Positions 16,384 through 25,809 of a stretch of DNA of 63,953 nucleotides are shown here, piece by piece. The stretch's first letter is position 1, and each line of letters opens with the position of its first letter. Origin of the DNA: DASQHW01 sp038209365 (GTDB taxonomy: Bacteria > Actinomycetota > Acidimicrobiia > IMCC26256 > PALSA-610); NCBI GenBank assembly GCA_038209365.1, contig JBBQXS010000022.1, positions 1-63,953 on the forward strand, in the 5' to 3' direction. The notes below the pieces were generated by a model. It did no database searches and was not told where the DNA came from. It saw nothing but the letters and a program-made list of their open reading frames with translations. The position numbers and the translations under genes were made by a program.

Positions 16384-17298
16384 ATGAGAATCGGAGTTTC
16401 GCTGCGCAGCGGGTATTCGCAGGTGGATGCCCGAGTGGGCGCGCAGTGGATGATCGAACGGGCCCGTGCGGCCGGCGCCGCGGGGCTCGACAGCCTGTTC
16501 GTCGGCGACCACCACAACGTGCCTGTGCCCTACTACCAGAACGTGCCGATGCTGGGCCGGTTGCTCGCGGAATGGGATTCGCGACCCTCCGGCGCGCTGT
16601 TCCTGCTGCCTCTCTGGCACCCGGTGCTGCTCGCCGAACAGATCGGGACGCTCGCGTCCATCGCGCAGGGTCCGTTCATCATGCAGTGCGCGATCGGCGG
16701 AGGGGACGAGCAGTTTCGTGCGTTCGGCCTGCCGTTGCGCGAGCGGCCCATGCGCTTCGAAGCGGGACTCGAAGTGATCCGGCGACTCTGCGACGGTGAG
16801 GAGGTGTCCCTCGAAGAGCCGTGGCACATCGAGCACGCCCGCATTGCGCCCGTGCCGCCCCTGCCCCTGGAGGTGTGGATCGGAGCGGCCGCACCCAAGG
16901 CCGTCGACCGGGCTGCCCGGCTCGGCGATGCGTTCCTCATCGGCCCGGAAGCCACGCCGGCGGAGGTACCGGCGCTCGTCGCGGCATACAGGGACGCGTG
17001 CGCGCGTCACCATCGGTCCGCGGATCGCATCGCCGTGCGACGCGACATCCACGTCGGAGCCGACGACGCGGACGCCGATCGTGTCGCCGGTCCGATCATC
17101 ACGCGCGGCTACCGCGGTTTCGACCCGTCGGCGCTCGTGACCGGTGGAGTCGAGACGGTCGCCGACGCCTTCGCACGGTTGGAGCAGGCCGGCTGCACGG
17201 ATGTGATCGTGCGTCACGTGGCCGACGACCACGACGAGGTACTGCGGTCGTTCGCACGGCTCGCCGAGGTGCGGGCACGCGTCGGGCCAGGCCGCTGA
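16384..17298 (+). CDS. LLM-class (F420-dependent type) oxidoreductase
   Basis: Luciferase-like monooxygenase-fold flavin or F420 enzyme of 304 residues. It opens MRIGVSLRSGYS, followed by GLDSLFVGDHHNVP, LPLWHPVLLAEQIGTLA and IGGGDEQFRAFG, the usual signatures. Coenzyme F420 use is likely by family in Actinobacteria but not proven. The ATG at 16384 matches homologue starts; an upstream in-frame start would add 13 residues. Divergent from the VOC gene. Confidence 0.88.
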   Translation: MRIGVSLRSGYSQVDARVGAQWMIERARAAGAAGLDSLFVGDHHNVPVPYYQNVPMLGRLLAEWDSRPSGALFLLPLWHPVLLAEQIGTLASIAQGPFIMQCAIGGGDEQFRAFGLPLRERPMRFEAGLEVIRRLCDGEEVSLEEPWHIEHARIAPVPPLPLEVWIGAAAPKAVDRAARLGDAFLIGPEATPAEVPALVAAYRDACARHHRSADRIAVRRDIHVGADDADADRVAGPIITRGYRGFDPSALVTGGVETVADAFARLEQAGCTDVIVRHVADDHDEVLRSFARLAEVRARVGPGR

Positions 17299-17465
17299 GC
17301 AACGAAGCGCCGGGGCGGACGGTGGCGTGGGGACCACCGACCGACCCGGCGTTCCCATTTTCTCCCAGCGAGCACGCGTAATCGACAACCCTCGGTACCA
17401 TCCGCCCGCATTTGTGCTGGTGGGCGTACCGCACGTCCGATGGGCGCCGCCGCGACTCGACGGTG

Positions 17466-18623
17466 ATGCAAGCTGTCGTGATGGAAGAACCGCGCTTCGT
17501 CGACACTGCTGACGAATTGGCGGCGTTGGTCGAAGGAGTGCGCGACGAACCGCGCTATGCGCTCGACACCGAATTCCACGGTGAACGGTCGTACTGGCCT
17601 CGGTTGGCACTGATCCAGCTCGCGTGGCCGGGAGGGGTCGCGCTCATCGATCCGCTCACGGTCGATCCCGCGCCGCTTGGTGAGCTGCTCGCCGGTCCGG
17701 GGTGCATGGTTGCCCACGCCGCCGATCAGGACCTTTCAATCCTCGAGCGCGCGTGCGGCAAAATTCCGAGCCAGCTGTTCGACACCCAGGTCGCTGCCGG
17801 GTTCATCGGACTCGGCACCGCGTCGCTCGCGTCAGCCGTCGAACGGATGCTCGGCACGCGCCTCGCGAAGGGTGACCGGCTGACCGATTGGACGCGCCGC
17901 CCGTTGCGCGCGGAACAACGGACGTACGCAGCGGCGGATGTCGAGCACCTCCTCGCCTTGCACGACCGGCTCGTCGAACGACTCCTCGAGGTCGGTCGGC
18001 TGCAGTGGGCGCTCGACGAATGCGAGGAGCGGCGGCGGGTGAGAACCCGTCCCGAGCCCGAGATCGCATGGTGGCGCATCAAGGGCGCGCGGCAATTGCG
18101 GGGGACCTCGCGGGGCGTCGCGCAGGCGGTCGCGGCGTGGCGCGAGCGCGCCGCCGAGACGCTCGACGTCCCGCCGCGTTACGTCCTGTCGGAGCTCGCT
18201 CTGGCCGGCCTCGTGCAACGGCCACCGCGCGATCGGGAGGACCTGAGCGGCATCCGCGGCATCGACGGCCGCCTGCGCGACACGCAGGCAAACGAGTTGC
18301 TGGCCGCGGTCGCGGCCGGGACGGAGATGCCGACCTCGGAGTTGCGTCTCCCGGAAACGGGACGCGTTGACCGCTCGCTCGCGCCCGCGGTCACGGTGCT
18401 GGGTGCGTGGCTCGCGCAGCGGGCCTCCGAGCTCGACCTCGATCCCGCGTTGCTGGGGACGCGGGCGGAGATGACCCAGCTCCTTCAGGGCGAACCGAGC
18501 AGGCTCGGTACCGGCTGGCGCGACGAGCTCGTCGGCGCTCCCCTGCGCCGGCTGCTCGCCGGCGAAGCGGCGCTCGTGCTGTGCGACGGCGGCCGCCGAA
18601 TCGAGCTCCGAGACCAGCGGTAG
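17466..18623 (+). CDS. Ribonuclease D-like 3'-5' exonuclease with HRDC domain
   Basis: DEDDy exonuclease for tRNA/structured RNA 3' processing, about 385 residues. Exo I: Asp34-Thr-Glu36 (YALDTEFHGE). Exo II: VAHAADQDLSIL. Exo III: TYAAADVEHLLAL with Tyr and Asp. HRDC-type helical domains follow, about 200-370. Two close ATG codons (17466, 17481) are possible starts and neither has a strong ribosome binding site. The 167 bp upstream contain no other gene. Confidence 0.9.
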   Translation: MQAVVMEEPRFVDTADELAALVEGVRDEPRYALDTEFHGERSYWPRLALIQLAWPGGVALIDPLTVDPAPLGELLAGPGCMVAHAADQDLSILERACGKIPSQLFDTQVAAGFIGLGTASLASAVERMLGTRLAKGDRLTDWTRRPLRAEQRTYAAADVEHLLALHDRLVERLLEVGRLQWALDECEERRRVRTRPEPEIAWWRIKGARQLRGTSRGVAQAVAAWRERAAETLDVPPRYVLSELALAGLVQRPPRDREDLSGIRGIDGRLRDTQANELLAAVAAGTEMPTSELRLPETGRVDRSLAPAVTVLGAWLAQRASELDLDPALLGTRAEMTQLLQGEPSRLGTGWRDELVGAPLRRLLAGEAALVLCDGGRRIELRDQR

Positions 18624-18630
18624 CGGTGGT

Positions 18631-18651
18631 GGGCCGGGTATCCCGGCCGGG
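18631..18651 (+). repeat. Partial copy of the repeat family A palindrome
   Basis: The core gggccgggtatcccggcc recurs here, 97 bp before the palindrome of full copy 2 (18728-18750), followed by a gcgagtgaacacgacgcggt junction into that copy. It looks like a truncated or tandem remnant of the element. Confidence 0.65.
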
Positions 18652-18670
18652 AATGGTGGCGAGTGAACAC

Positions 18671-18769
18671 GACGCGGTGAGCGGAGCGGCGAAGCCGCAT
18701 AGTGAACTCGCCAGCGAGCGAACGACCGCGGGCCGGGTATCCCGGCCCGCAGAGAGCGAGCGAAGAGAC
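18671..18769 (+). repeat. Intergenic repeat family A, copy 2, ending at an oxidoreductase start
   Basis: A 99-bp element colinear with 6142-6230: gacgcggtgagcg, gaactcgccagcga, the inverted repeat with perfect 10-bp arms around TAT (18728-18750) and cagagagcgagcga just before the ATG at 18770. The two downstream genes (leuD and an LLM oxidoreductase) are unrelated, so the similarity is not common gene ancestry. Confidence 0.85.
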
Positions 18770-19534
18770 ATGCAACGACGCTTCAAGGTCGGTGTGCAAC
18801 TGCATCCGCAGGCGACCACCGTCGACGAGATGCGGGACGCGTGGCGCGCCGCCGACGCGCTCGAGGTCGACAGCATCTGGGTGTGGGACCACTTCTTCCC
18901 GCTCTACGGCGATCCGGAGGCCGCCCACTTCGAGGCGTACACCCTGCTCGGTGCGATGGCTGCCGACACCTCACACGCGCAACTGGGCGCGCTCGTCACC
19001 TGCAACTCGTACCGCAATCCGAATCTGCTCGCCGACATGGCCCGTACGATCGACCACCTCAGCGATGGCCGGTTCGTGCTCGGCATCGGATCTGGTTGGT
19101 TCGATCGTGACTACCGTGAATACGGCTACGAGTTCGGCACACCCGCTTCCCGCCTGCGCGCACTCGCCCGTGACCTCCCGATCATCATGGACCGGTTCAG
19201 TCGCCTCCAGCCGCCGCCCCGGGGCCGTTTGCCGATCCTCATCGGCGGCTCGGGCGAGAAGGTGACGCTGCGCCTGGTCGCCGAGCATGCCGACATGTGG
19301 AATTCATTCGGTCCGCCGGAAAGCTACGCGCACAAGAACCGGGTGCTCGACGACTGGTGCAAGAGGATCGACCGCAAGCCGAGCCAGGTCGAGCGCACGG
19401 TCGCGATCAACGGCAGCGAGGTCGACCACGTGCAGGCGTACCTCGATGCGCGTGCGGAGCACGTCATCGTCATGCTGCGGCCGCCGTTCGATCTCGAGCC
19501 GGTGCGCGCATTGCTCCGGCACGCCGTCGGCTGA
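18770..19534 (+). CDS. LLM-class (F420-dependent type) oxidoreductase
   Basis: Second luciferase-like enzyme, 254 residues from the ATG at 18770. Signatures: FKVGVQLHPQ, DSIWVWDHFFPLYG, LGAMAADTSHAQLGALVTCNSYRNP and FVLGIGSGWFDRDYREYGYEF, then PILIGGSGE. It resembles the TIGR-type probable F420 oxidoreductases common in mycobacteria and relatives. Translation signals come from the family A repeat. It ends one base from a convergent acyl-CoA dehydrogenase gene. Substrate unknown. Confidence 0.9.
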   Translation: MQRRFKVGVQLHPQATTVDEMRDAWRAADALEVDSIWVWDHFFPLYGDPEAAHFEAYTLLGAMAADTSHAQLGALVTCNSYRNPNLLADMARTIDHLSDGRFVLGIGSGWFDRDYREYGYEFGTPASRLRALARDLPIIMDRFSRLQPPPRGRLPILIGGSGEKVTLRLVAEHADMWNSFGPPESYAHKNRVLDDWCKRIDRKPSQVERTVAINGSEVDHVQAYLDARAEHVIVMLRPPFDLEPVRALLRHAVG

Positions 19535-19535
19535 G

Positions 19536-20657
19536 CTACTTCGAAGCGGGCGTGTCGGCGAGCACTTTGCCGATGCGCAGCAGCTCGGGAGTGGCCGAGC
19601 CCAATGAGAACTCGTATCGCTTGAGCCACAGGAAGTAGCGGTGGATCGGGAAGTCCACGTCGATGCTGACGCCGCCGTGGATGTGGAGCGCGGCGTGCGC
19701 GATGCGATTCCCGCCGTCGGCCGCCCAGAACTTCGCGGTGGCGACCTCGACGGGGTCGTCACGTCCCTCGTCGAGATGGGTCGCGGCCTGCAGCATCGTG
19801 AGCTCGATTGCCTGGTTGTCGATGTAGCAATCCGCCATCCGTTGCCCGACCGCCTGGAACGTGCCGATCTGGCGTTCGAACTGCTTGCGCTCGGTCGTGT
19901 AGTGCGCGGTGAGGCGCAATGCCTTGTCTGCGACCCCTGCGACGAGCGCGCAGGTCGCGACGATGCTTCGACGCAACGTCCAGCCGAGGATCTCGCTTCC
20001 CTGGTCGAGCGAACCGAGAAGCGCGTCCGCAGCCACGCGCACGCCGTCGAGACGCATCTCGAAGAGCGGCTCGTGGTTCATGATCTCCTGCCGCCCGAGC
20101 GTGATCCCTGGCACGTTCGTGGGCACGAGGAACAGGCCGACGTCGTCGCCCGCGCGCGCGGGCACCACGACGAGCTCGGCTGCGGCAGCACCCGGAACGT
20201 TCGTCTTCAGTCCGTCGAGTCGCCAACCCTCCCCGTCGCGCGTCGCCGTCGTCTGCGGCAGCTCGGGCTCGGCGCCGTACTCGTGCAACGCGGCGGTCAA
20301 CAGCACGTCGCCGGCAGCGACCTTCGACAGCACGGCGGCCTGCGCGTCGGTTCCGAAGCGCGCGATCGGCAGGGCGGCGCCGACGAGTGTCGGGATCATC
20401 GGCAGCGGCGCCACGTTGCGGCCGACCTCCCGGAGCACCATGCAGAGGTCGAGGAAGCCCATACCGAGCCCACCTACCGACTCCGGCAGCGCGATCCCGA
20501 GCAGGTTCGCCTTGGCGAACTCGTGCCACGTGTCGAGGTCGTACCAGTCCTCGGAGCGGTCGCGCGCCTTGAGGTGCTGCAACGTCATGCGGTCCTCGAG
20601 GATGCGCCCCGCCAGCCCCGCCAGCTCCTGCTGCTCTTCACTCAATGAGAAATCCAC
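19536..20657 (-). CDS. Acyl-CoA dehydrogenase, subunit of a probable heteromeric pair
   Basis: FAD acyl-CoA dehydrogenase fold, 373 residues: MDFSLSEEQQEL N-terminal helical domain, ALPESVGGLGMGFLD, central beta domain and C-terminal helical domain with YTTERKQFERQIGTFQAVGQRMAD. It follows another acyl-CoA dehydrogenase gene by 11 bp. In Actinobacteria such adjacent pairs (for example cholesterol side-chain ChsE1/ChsE2, FadE28/29) form alpha2-beta2 tetramers, so this is probably one subunit (inference). The usual TNEIQR-type FAD motif is absent here and present in its partner. Confidence 0.9.
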   Translation of the reverse strand: MDFSLSEEQQELAGLAGRILEDRMTLQHLKARDRSEDWYDLDTWHEFAKANLLGIALPESVGGLGMGFLDLCMVLREVGRNVAPLPMIPTLVGAALPIARFGTDAQAAVLSKVAAGDVLLTAALHEYGAEPELPQTTATRDGEGWRLDGLKTNVPGAAAAELVVVPARAGDDVGLFLVPTNVPGITLGRQEIMNHEPLFEMRLDGVRVAADALLGSLDQGSEILGWTLRRSIVATCALVAGVADKALRLTAHYTTERKQFERQIGTFQAVGQRMADCYIDNQAIELTMLQAATHLDEGRDDPVEVATAKFWAADGGNRIAHAALHIHGGVSIDVDFPIHRYFLWLKRYEFSLGSATPELLRIGKVLADTPASK

Positions 20658-20668
20658 GGGTCGATTCC

Positions 20669-21847
20669 TTACCTCGGGCTGCCGGGCATGCTGAGGCCGA
20701 AGATCGCGATCAGGTCACGCTGCATCTCGTTGGTGCCGCCGCCGAACGTGAGGATGTGCATGCTGCGCAACATGCGTTCGACGCGGCCACGCACCACCGC
20801 ACCGGGCGAGTCACCCGAGATGGGTGCCTGGTCACGCATGACCTCCATCAACAGCCGCGCCGCTTCCATGTAGAACTCGGTGCCGAACACCTTGATCGTC
20901 GACGCGTCGGCGGGGTTCAGCGCTTCGCCGTTTTGGGCCAGCCACGCCACCCTCCAGTTCGCGAGGCGCAGGAAGTCGAGCTTGGCATGCACGCGCGCGA
21001 GATTTACCTGCACCCACTCCTGGTCGATCACACGCCGCCCGTCCGCAAGCTTCGTGTCCTGCGCCCAGCGGCGCACGTCCTCCAGCTGTCGCTCCACGAC
21101 GCCGGAGGAGCACAGCGTCACCCGCTCGTGGTTGAGCTGGTTGGTGATCAACGACCAGCCCTGGTTCTCCTCACCGACGAGGTTTCCTGCGGGCACCCGC
21201 ACGTCCTCGTAGTAGGTGATGTTCGTGTTGGTGTTGCCGAAGTTGTCGATCTGCTTGTACGAGAACCCGGGAGTGTCGGTCGGGACAATGATGATCGAGA
21301 TGCCCTTGTGCTTCTTCGCTTCGGTGTTCGTGCGCACCGCGAGCCAGATGTAGTCGACCCCGCTTGCGAGCGACGTGAAGACCTTCTGGCCGTTGATGAC
21401 GTACTCGTCGCCGTCGCGCACCGCCCGGGTCTTCAAGGACGCGAGGTCGGTGCCGGCATCGGACTCCGTGTAACCGATCGCGAAGTGGATCTCGCCCTTC
21501 AGGATCTTGGGCACGTAGAACTGCTTCTGCTCCTCGGAGCCGTAGCGCATGATGGTCGGCGCGACGGAGTTGATCGTGAGCATCGGCACCGGGGCGCCGG
21601 CCCGCATCGACTCGTCGAAGAACACGAACTGCTCGATGGGCGTGAGACCCTTGCCGCCCCACTCCTTGGGCCACCCGACCCCGGCCCACCCGTCGGCGCA
21701 CATCTGCTTCCAGGTGTCCTTGGACACCTGCCCCACGCCTTCGCCCTTCCGCAAGTCTTCTTCGACCGCCGGGGTGAGCAAGTTGTCGTAGTACGCGCGC
21801 AGCTCGTCGCGCAGCGCTTCCTGCTCCTTGGACAGTCCGACGTACAT
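20669..21847 (-). CDS. Acyl-CoA dehydrogenase, partner of the downstream gene
   Basis: Acyl-CoA dehydrogenase of 392 residues from the ATG at 21847, preceded by AAGGAG. Family blocks: WPKEWGGKGLTPIEQ, FAIGYTESDAGTDLASLKT, INGQKVFTSLA, and the C-terminal FAD/adenine motif GGGTNEMQRDLIA. First gene of the pair; see the 19536-20657 entry for the proposed heterotetramer. Substrate probably a CoA ester of a bulky or branched acid, by analogy only. Confidence 0.92.
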   Translation of the reverse strand: MYVGLSKEQEALRDELRAYYDNLLTPAVEEDLRKGEGVGQVSKDTWKQMCADGWAGVGWPKEWGGKGLTPIEQFVFFDESMRAGAPVPMLTINSVAPTIMRYGSEEQKQFYVPKILKGEIHFAIGYTESDAGTDLASLKTRAVRDGDEYVINGQKVFTSLASGVDYIWLAVRTNTEAKKHKGISIIIVPTDTPGFSYKQIDNFGNTNTNITYYEDVRVPAGNLVGEENQGWSLITNQLNHERVTLCSSGVVERQLEDVRRWAQDTKLADGRRVIDQEWVQVNLARVHAKLDFLRLANWRVAWLAQNGEALNPADASTIKVFGTEFYMEAARLLMEVMRDQAPISGDSPGAVVRGRVERMLRSMHILTFGGGTNEMQRDLIAIFGLSMPGSPR

Positions 21848-21935
21848 GTTTCTCCTTGTCGGTAGAACGCGTTCCATCTTCGCCGAGCGACCCCTGCCGT
21901 GTCGAGCGGCGCTCGCGCGCACACAATGGCCCCTG

Positions 21936-23876
21936 ATGGGATTGACCTTTGCGACCAAGCGCCCCCGCCGGTTCCTCCGGTGGCGCACCCTCGTCGTCGT
22001 TGTGGTGCTGGGCGCCATCGGCGCCGGGGTCTTCGTGGTCCTCCGGAAGGGCGGTGATTCGAAGCCGCCGCTGCCGTCTTCGGAGGTCGACGCGTTCCTC
22101 GAGGCGTGGAAAGCCGGAGACGCCAAGGGCATGGCCGCGGTGCTGGACCTCCCGCCGAAGGACCTGGACCGGACCGCGACATCACTCGTACGCGCGCGTT
22201 CAGGCAGCCGCGCGTCGTATACGCGCACCGGGCTCGTACGCGACGCCGGCAACGACAAGGAAGCGTCGGCGACGTATCACGGACACGTCGACGTCGACGG
22301 TTTCGGCGCCGTGGACTGGGACGGCTCGTTCCGCTTGGTGCGGATGACGCAGGACAAGGACGAGGTGTGGCGCATCCAGTACCGGCCCGACATCCTGTAT
22401 CCCGGGCTGCGCACCGGTCAGTACCTCGACCTGCGAGTCAATTGGCCGTCACGCGCGTCGATCATCGCGGCCGACGGTTCGCTGCTCGCGGGCGCGCAGT
22501 CGGTCGTCACGATCGGACTCGAGCCGAGACGCGTCACGAAGAGCCTCGATGACATCAAGCGCTTGATGAAGCAGCTGGTCGGCACCGATCCGGCGTCCAT
22601 CGATGCCGCGCTGCACGCGCCGGGTGTACAGCCGAACTGGTTCGTCCCGATCGCGACCGTGGCGGACGACGCCCGCTACACCACCGTGCTGCGGCCACAG
22701 CTCTTCCCGCTCGCGGGCCTCTCGTTCCAGCGCGCGCGGGGTGTCCTCTCGACGAGCGCGGGGCTCGCGCCGCTCGTCGGACGTGTCGGCGAGATCACGG
22801 CCGACCGTTTGAAAGAGCTCGGCGCGCCGTACCGCGTCGGCGACCAAGCCGGCCTGACCGGTTTGCAGGCCGCATACGAGAAGCGGCTTGCGGGCACGCC
22901 GACCGCTGACGTCGTGATCAAGGCGAGCAGCAAGGTTGTCCGGCGGGTGAAGCGGTTTGCCGGGAAGGCTGGGCAATCCGTTCGACTCACGGTGGACCCC
23001 CGCATGCAGCAAGCCGCCGAGGCCGCGCTCACCGGGGTACCCATGCCCGCGGCTCTCGTCGCAATGGACGTGACGAACGGCCAGTTGCGCGCGGTCGCGT
23101 CCATGCCGGATGGCGGTTTCAATCGCGCGCTCGCGGGCACCTATGAGCCCGGCTCGACGTTCAAGGTCGTCACGTCTGCCGCGTTGCTCGCCAACGGCAG
23201 CACCGGCGCGACGCCCGCGCCGTGCCCGGCCACGCTCCAAGTCTTCGGCCGCGTGTTCAAGAACTTCGAAGGTGAGGCATCGGGCTCGCTCGACCTGGCG
23301 AGTGCGTTCAAGATCTCGTGCAACAACGCGTTCATCGGCCTCGCGGACAAGCTGCCGGAAGGGGCGCTCGCACGCGCGGCGGCGCAGTTCGGGTTCAATG
23401 CCAAGTCGGCGCTGCCCCCGCCGGCCGCAGGTGGTTCCTATCCGACGCCGAAGGATCGTGCCGAGCTCGCGGCCTCGGCGATCGGGCAGGGACGCGTGCT
23501 CGTGAGCCCCGCGCACATGGCGTCGGTCGCGGCCGCGGTCGCGGCCGGGCAATGGCATGCGCCGGTCCTGACGACCGTGCCCAAGCCGAAGGTTCCGAAG
23601 GTCGCGCCGCTCGACGCCGGCGTCGCGGCGACGCTGCGTACGTTCATGGCGAGCGTGGTGCAAAGCGGCGGCACCGCCGCCGGCGCGGGGCTCCCGCCCG
23701 GCACATTCGGCAAGACCGGCACCGCCGAGTTCGGCAACGCCAACCCGCCGCAGACCCACGCCTGGTTCATCGGCTTCCGCGGCGATCTCGCGGTCGCGGT
23801 CGTCGTGGAAGGCGGCGGTGTCGGCGGCCGCGTCGCCGCACCGCTCGCGGCGCGCTTCCTCAACGCCGTGCCGTAA
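21936..23876 (+). CDS. Class B penicillin-binding protein with MecA-type N-terminal domain
   Basis: Peptidoglycan transpeptidase, 646 residues. A basic N-terminus and one membrane helix (about 18-36) are followed by an NTF2-like MecA_N domain (about 45-155), a dimerisation region and the transpeptidase domain with Ser407-Thr-Phe-Lys410, Ser461-Cys-Asn463 and Lys593-Thr-Gly. This architecture is that of PBPA/PbpI-like class B enzymes for elongation or division. The start at 21936 lies 8 nt after CACAAT and lacks a Shine-Dalgarno; the gene is divergent from the acyl-CoA dehydrogenase pair. Confidence 0.94.
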   Translation: MGLTFATKRPRRFLRWRTLVVVVVLGAIGAGVFVVLRKGGDSKPPLPSSEVDAFLEAWKAGDAKGMAAVLDLPPKDLDRTATSLVRARSGSRASYTRTGLVRDAGNDKEASATYHGHVDVDGFGAVDWDGSFRLVRMTQDKDEVWRIQYRPDILYPGLRTGQYLDLRVNWPSRASIIAADGSLLAGAQSVVTIGLEPRRVTKSLDDIKRLMKQLVGTDPASIDAALHAPGVQPNWFVPIATVADDARYTTVLRPQLFPLAGLSFQRARGVLSTSAGLAPLVGRVGEITADRLKELGAPYRVGDQAGLTGLQAAYEKRLAGTPTADVVIKASSKVVRRVKRFAGKAGQSVRLTVDPRMQQAAEAALTGVPMPAALVAMDVTNGQLRAVASMPDGGFNRALAGTYEPGSTFKVVTSAALLANGSTGATPAPCPATLQVFGRVFKNFEGEASGSLDLASAFKISCNNAFIGLADKLPEGALARAAAQFGFNAKSALPPPAAGGSYPTPKDRAELAASAIGQGRVLVSPAHMASVAAAVAAGQWHAPVLTTVPKPKVPKVAPLDAGVAATLRTFMASVVQSGGTAAGAGLPPGTFGKTGTAEFGNANPPQTHAWFIGFRGDLAVAVVVEGGGVGGRVAAPLAARFLNAVP

Positions 23877-23884
23877 GGACAACC

Positions 23885-23928
23885 CGTGGTCACCACTTCC
23901 GACACATGCGTCGGCACTCGTGACCACG
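23885..23928. repeat. Palindromic repeat family C, copy 1 (likely terminator)
   Basis: A 44-bp interrupted palindrome: CGTGGTCAC pairs with GTGACCACG at the ends and CCGAC with GTCGG inside, around ACATGC. A second 44-bp copy with the same layout lies at 31654-31697. Here it fills the gap between two convergent genes and probably terminates both transcripts. Confidence 0.75.
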
Positions 23929-23930
23929 AC

Positions 23931-24911
23931 CTACGGAGGATCGTCCGCGTCTGTGTCGAGTCCCGGCTCTGCCTGCTCGAGATGGCGCCAGATGTCGGGT
24001 TGGGAGCCGTCGACGTCGGTGAACCCGTATTCGACGGCGAGCCGGCCCGAGCTGACTGACTGCTGGTTCCATCGCGCCCGCTGCGCATCAGTTGCGAGCG
24101 CGACCACCGCGCGTCCGACGAACCTCGGCGACTCGGAGAGCGCAAAGTCGGCGGGCGCGACGGGCGCGTCTCGGTCCGGCCGCGCCGGATCGAGAGCGTC
24201 GCGCCAGTTTTCTTCGGAGACACCGAAGTTCTCCAGCATCATCTCCGAGCGCAGCCATCCGGGCGTGATCGCGACCGCCGTTGCTCCGTACGGTTTCAAC
24301 TCGTGTCCTTGGGAGAACGCCAGCCGGTTCACGGCCACCTTTGCCAGGTCGTAGAACACCGAGAGCCTGTAGTGCGACGCGTTGTATTCGACGGTGCCGT
24401 CGGTCACCTCCACCAGCAGGCCGCCCGGCTCGTCGATGAGGAGCTCGAGCAGGAAGTGAGAGGTGATGAGGTGGGAGTCGATGGCAAGGCGGAGGATGCG
24501 GAGACCCTTGTCCAGCTCGTGCTCCCAGATGGGCGTGTTCCAATCGGCCGGACCGCCCTTCAGTACCTCGGCACCCCAAATGTCGTTGACGAGCACGTCG
24601 ATGTGGCCGTAGTCGTTCCGGATCTGCGCGCCCAAGCGCTGCACCTGCGCGGGGTCGAGATGGTCCGCTGCGACCGCGACGCCGGTGCCCCCGAGGTGCC
24701 CGACCAGTTCTGCGGTCTCTTCGATCGTTTCCGGCCGGTCGTACTCGGAGCGACGTGTTCGCGTGCTGCGACCGGTGCAAACAACCGTGGCGCCGGCCTC
24801 GCCGAGGGCAGCAGCGATGCCGCGCCCGGCACCTCGGGTCGCACCGGCGACCACCGCAACACGACCACGAAGCGCATTCCTGTCCGGGGACCATCCCGTC
24901 GCCGGCGTCAT
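23931..24911 (-). CDS. SDR-family oxidoreductase
   Basis: Short-chain dehydrogenase of 326 residues, longer than classical members. It has AGATRGAGRGIAAALGEAGATV for the cofactor site, a CTGRSTRTRR segment after strand 2 that favours NADPH, LVNDIWG, and the catalytic pair in Tyr-Asp-Leu-Ala-Lys (SVFYDLAKVAVNR). The chosen ATG at 24911 sits one base after the stop of the phosphoesterase gene, indicating coupling. Substrate unknown. Confidence 0.9.
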   Translation of the reverse strand: MTPATGWSPDRNALRGRVAVVAGATRGAGRGIAAALGEAGATVVCTGRSTRTRRSEYDRPETIEETAELVGHLGGTGVAVAADHLDPAQVQRLGAQIRNDYGHIDVLVNDIWGAEVLKGGPADWNTPIWEHELDKGLRILRLAIDSHLITSHFLLELLIDEPGGLLVEVTDGTVEYNASHYRLSVFYDLAKVAVNRLAFSQGHELKPYGATAVAITPGWLRSEMMLENFGVSEENWRDALDPARPDRDAPVAPADFALSESPRFVGRAVVALATDAQRARWNQQSVSSGRLAVEYGFTDVDGSQPDIWRHLEQAEPGLDTDADDPP

Positions 24912-24912
24912 G

Positions 24913-25707
24913 TCAGTTGCTGAACTCGGGCGCACCAGGACGGGTCGCGGGATGACGGACCTGTTCGCCGCGCTGGAAGCTTCCGATGTAGTCGCTCTGG
25001 GGATGGCCCGACCTTCTCACGCGTTCCAGGACGGCGTCGTGATCGTAGGAAACCCGCCGGTGCGCGATGTGATGCCCGTGCCGGTCGCTTTCGACGAGGA
25101 CGTACGTCGCGCGGAGGTCGGACGTGATCGGATTGCTGACGCTGCCGAGATTGATGGCTCGCGTCGGCCCGAGATGACGGTCCGTCGGCTGATGCGTGTG
25201 TCCGCCGCACACGACGTCGGCATCGATGCCGGCGAGCAGCGTTGCGAGCGCACTGTCCGGGAGGTCCGGGGTGATGCCCGTGCCGTCGTCCGATCGTGGG
25301 GACGCGTGCACGCCGGCGAGCCGCGTCCCGTCTTCCAACACGAGGCATTGCATGACCGGCAGCGCGGCGAGCCACGCGAGGTCTTGTTCACCCATCTGCG
25401 CGCGCGTCCAGGCAAACGACGATTCCACGGCGAGGAACAATGGCAGAAGTGCGGGGTCACGGTCGACGTCCTCGGCGTGTGGCGTGGGGCGGTCTCCCGA
25501 GACGACGTACCTGTCGGTGTTTCCGCGAACGAACCGCGCGTTCGGCAAGTTCACCAACAACTCCAGCGACTGAACCGGATCAGGGCCGATCGCAATGAGG
25601 TCTCCGAGCACCCACCACGCTTCGACACCGTTGCCGGTGCCATCCGACACGACCGCTTCCAGCGCGATGCGATTGCCGTGGACGTCGGAGAGAAGACCCA
25701 GTCGCAC
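24913..25707 (-). CDS. Calcineurin-like metallophosphoesterase
   Basis: Protein of 264 residues from the GTG at 25707 (VRLGLLSDVHGN). The metal-binding motifs are all present: SDVHGN, GDLIAIGPDP, GNTD and, near the C-terminus, GGHTHQP. Most like the YfcE/diadenosine-tetraphosphatase-related small phosphoesterases; substrate unknown. It is upstream of, and translationally coupled to, the SDR gene. Confidence 0.9.
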   Translation of the reverse strand: MRLGLLSDVHGNRIALEAVVSDGTGNGVEAWWVLGDLIAIGPDPVQSLELLVNLPNARFVRGNTDRYVVSGDRPTPHAEDVDRDPALLPLFLAVESSFAWTRAQMGEQDLAWLAALPVMQCLVLEDGTRLAGVHASPRSDDGTGITPDLPDSALATLLAGIDADVVCGGHTHQPTDRHLGPTRAINLGSVSNPITSDLRATYVLVESDRHGHHIAHRRVSYDHDAVLERVRRSGHPQSDYIGSFQRGEQVRHPATRPGAPEFSN

Positions 25708-25809
25708 GCGCCCACAATGCCCTGATCGGGTCGCCGGCCACCAGCGACATCGCACGCGCCGCCGCGACGCGGCCTTCTCCCAGACGGAGACGTGGGATGT
25801 GCTTTCGCG

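Noticed and set aside
12422..16387. A 1321-codon open frame on the plus strand
   Set aside because: It is a high-GC shadow that runs across several convincing genes on both strands and has Arg/Ala/His-rich composition without any domain.
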